Below are positions 62,291 to 64,000 of a stretch of 64,000 bases of DNA, piece after piece (positions within the stretch are counted from its first letter, which is position 1; the number at the start of each line of letters is the position of its first letter). Where the stretch lies: positions 31,650,123 to 31,714,122 of the forward strand of contig OZ021732.1 of the NCBI GenBank assembly GCA_963978545.1, written 5' to 3'. This stretch comes from Linyphia triangularis. Lineage: Eukaryota; Arthropoda; Arachnida; Araneae; Linyphiidae. The position numbers were made by a program, and so were the translations under genes. The notes beneath the pieces were generated by a model. It ran no database searches, was not told the origin of the DNA, and saw nothing but the letters and a program-made list of their open reading frames with translations.

Positions 62291-62668
62291 TTTATTTATT
62301 TTTACCATTGTAAAAATAAACATTAAAACCATATGTTTCTTTTTAAGGGGTCTTATAACTAAAAAATAGGAAAAAAAATCAAATTTGGTTTTAGAATTTG
62401 AAAATTATACCTAAGCATTTCTTAACAATCTACAAAAAACTGCTTTAAAAATATTTATACTCCTAAAATGTATTTCTTCAGCATAGTTGTATTACTATAA
62501 ATACTCTTTAAAAGCTCGTATCTTTGTTTGCGCTTTTCAAATTTAGACAGCTTTGATATACTAAATCTTTTAAACTATTATACTTAAAATAATGCTTTTT
62601 CTTCCTTAGCAATGCAAATATAGACTTAATAGATATATACATTCAGAGGATTTTTTATTTGTCCCATC

Positions 62669-63439
62669 AAGGGGAGACAAGAGTCATGATAACCAAATCT
62701 GTGGTATTTTCTTTCAACTTTAACCTACTCTAAATTATTTAAAATGCAATATTTTTAATTTATTTTTTGACACAGTCAATAATAACATATTTGTTATGAT
62801 TATTAATCTGATAATTCTATTTTATTTTTTATATTTGTCTTGTAATAAGCCTATATTCCCTATATTCAGAGTAAGAATTTAAAAATTATTTTATTCCAAC
62901 CTTTGGTTAGGCACACTTTTCAGAATAGATTTACAGTAAATTTACATAAAAATTTTAACAAATGAAAATAAACTCTCTATTTCAAACAGTGAATCTATTT
63001 TTTATCTTATATATCTTTAAAATTATATTCAAAGCAATGGTATAGTTGGCGTATACAAAAATTGTGATTTTTCACAACGTAAAATATCACATAAAATATT
63101 TATTTTTACTAATTTATGTAATATTTTAGGTTCACTAGATAAATCTTGTATATTTTCATTATCATGGAAAAAATTAGATTAAAATATTCAATAGAATTTA
63201 AGAAAAGTGTACCTAACCAAAAATTGCTATTACATTTCTATGTCTGAAATGTAGGCTTACTATATAAAGTATACATAAAGTAAAGTAAAAATTAGAAGTG
63301 TAACATTCATAACAAATATGTCATTATTGATTAAGTCAAAAATTAATTTAAAATAGAGCATTTTATATAATTTAGGATACTTTTACATTGAATAAAAATA
63401 CGACCAATTTGGTTGTCCGGGACTCTAGTCTCCCCTTAA
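62669..63439. mobile_element. Foldback (long-TIR) element, ~770 bp
   Basis: The left terminus AAGGGGAGACAAGAGTCATG and the reverse complement of the right terminus AAGGGGAGACTAGAGTCCCG match. Matching continues through AACCAAAT, CTAAATTAT-TAAAATGC, ACATATTTGTTATGA, TAAGCCTA and TTTGGTTAGG-ACACTTTTC blocks. The arms are therefore about 300 bp each and leave only a short spacer near 62970-63140. No ORF. The flanks (CAA left, TTAA right) hint at a TTAA-type target but are not conclusive. Confidence 0.8.
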
Positions 63440-63444
63440 GAATT

Positions 63445-64000
63445 TCTTAAAGTTGAAAATTCAATTTTTTTCCCCTGCATTTTAGTGGTGAAATTTTAAA
63501 AAATATTAATTTTTTAAATGGTACATCTGAATTAAAATTGGAATACATAAATTTTTAAAAATATTATTCAAGACCATATGTACAAATTTGTGTTAAAAAA
63601 TTGAAAAACAAAAAAAGAAACACACATATTAAAATTGCTAAAAAGTTTGTAAAATCTTCAATTTCTTAAAAAATTGGGTAAATAATTTGATAAATTTAAG
63701 TATTTAAGATAAAGTGTATTTTATGTGTGATCATAAAGAGACAAAATTTTGATTATATAATGGCACAAACAAAAATAAAATGTTTAAGTTATCGGAAGCC
63801 CTAAAGCTGAAGAATTTGAAAACACGATATAAAGGACGCTTGTTTAATGCACAACTTACTAAACTCCTAAAACTATTTTTACTCTTGGTTTCAGGGAATA
63901 ACGAATCAATATTAAACATATGTAATACATTCATTATTTTTTCATGCTGTAATTTGATATGTAATTTTAAGAAAACATAACTAAAATCGATAATTTCTGC
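63445..64000. other. AT-rich intronic block to window end
   Basis: Opposing 66-67-codon ORFs at 63731-63980 are chance overlaps. Nothing recognised. Confidence 0.5.

Overview
The window looks like AT-rich (roughly 70-75% A+T) arthropod, probably insect, nuclear DNA. The signs are metazoan GT-AG splice signals, a TATA/Inr/heat-shock-element promoter, tRNA-derived SINE-like repeats, cut-and-paste DNA transposons with long inverted ends, and long gene-poor stretches. No prokaryotic operon, rRNA, canonical tRNA gene, CRISPR array or complete protein-coding gene is visible. The species cannot be named from this sequence.

Left end (1-4.7 kb): a short GC-elevated coding-like segment on + (384-503) looks like the last exon of a gene entering from the left. 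It has two possible acceptors 63 nt apart. A second exon-like ORF (1001-1209) is followed by a perfect-looking 72-nt intron. A 3.3-kb DNA transposon (1374-4697) with about 475-bp inverted ends carries a decayed transposase on the minus strand. 4.7-33 kb is almost wholly non-coding: AT-rich DNA, a 211-218-bp minisatellite next to a long (AT)n tract, two related MITEs, a SINE-like copy, paired palindromes, and several GC-elevated islands that may be conserved regulatory elements or unrecognised exons.

Middle (32.9-38 kb): a compact minus-strand promoter (TSS predicted at 33076) has a TATA box, an Inr 32 nt downstream and two heat-shock elements spaced like those of Hsp70 genes. No heat-shock protein ORF follows it, so it may drive a heat-inducible non-coding RNA or a gene with a long first intron. 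A minus-strand exon-like ORF lies at 34882-35194. A plus-strand gene begins near 37.1-37.3 kb beside a CTCF-like motif. Its first coding exon (37929-38013) encodes a signal peptide and ends in a strong splice donor.

Right half (38-64 kb): no further convincing exon was found, so it is read as the giant first intron of that secreted or membrane protein gene. It holds GC-elevated islands (strongest at 60430-60940), a cluster of inverted tRNA-derived SINE copies with a perfect 30-bp palindrome (44331-45065), a 1.27-kb pogo/Tigger-like element with a transposase-tail remnant (54807-56077), exact and imperfect tandem repeats, a second copy of the minus-strand SINE, and a 770-bp foldback element (62669-63439). 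No novel multi-gene system is apparent. The most interesting items are the orphan heat-shock promoter, the signal-peptide exon with its huge intron, the alternative C-terminus at the left end, and the SINE palindrome cluster.
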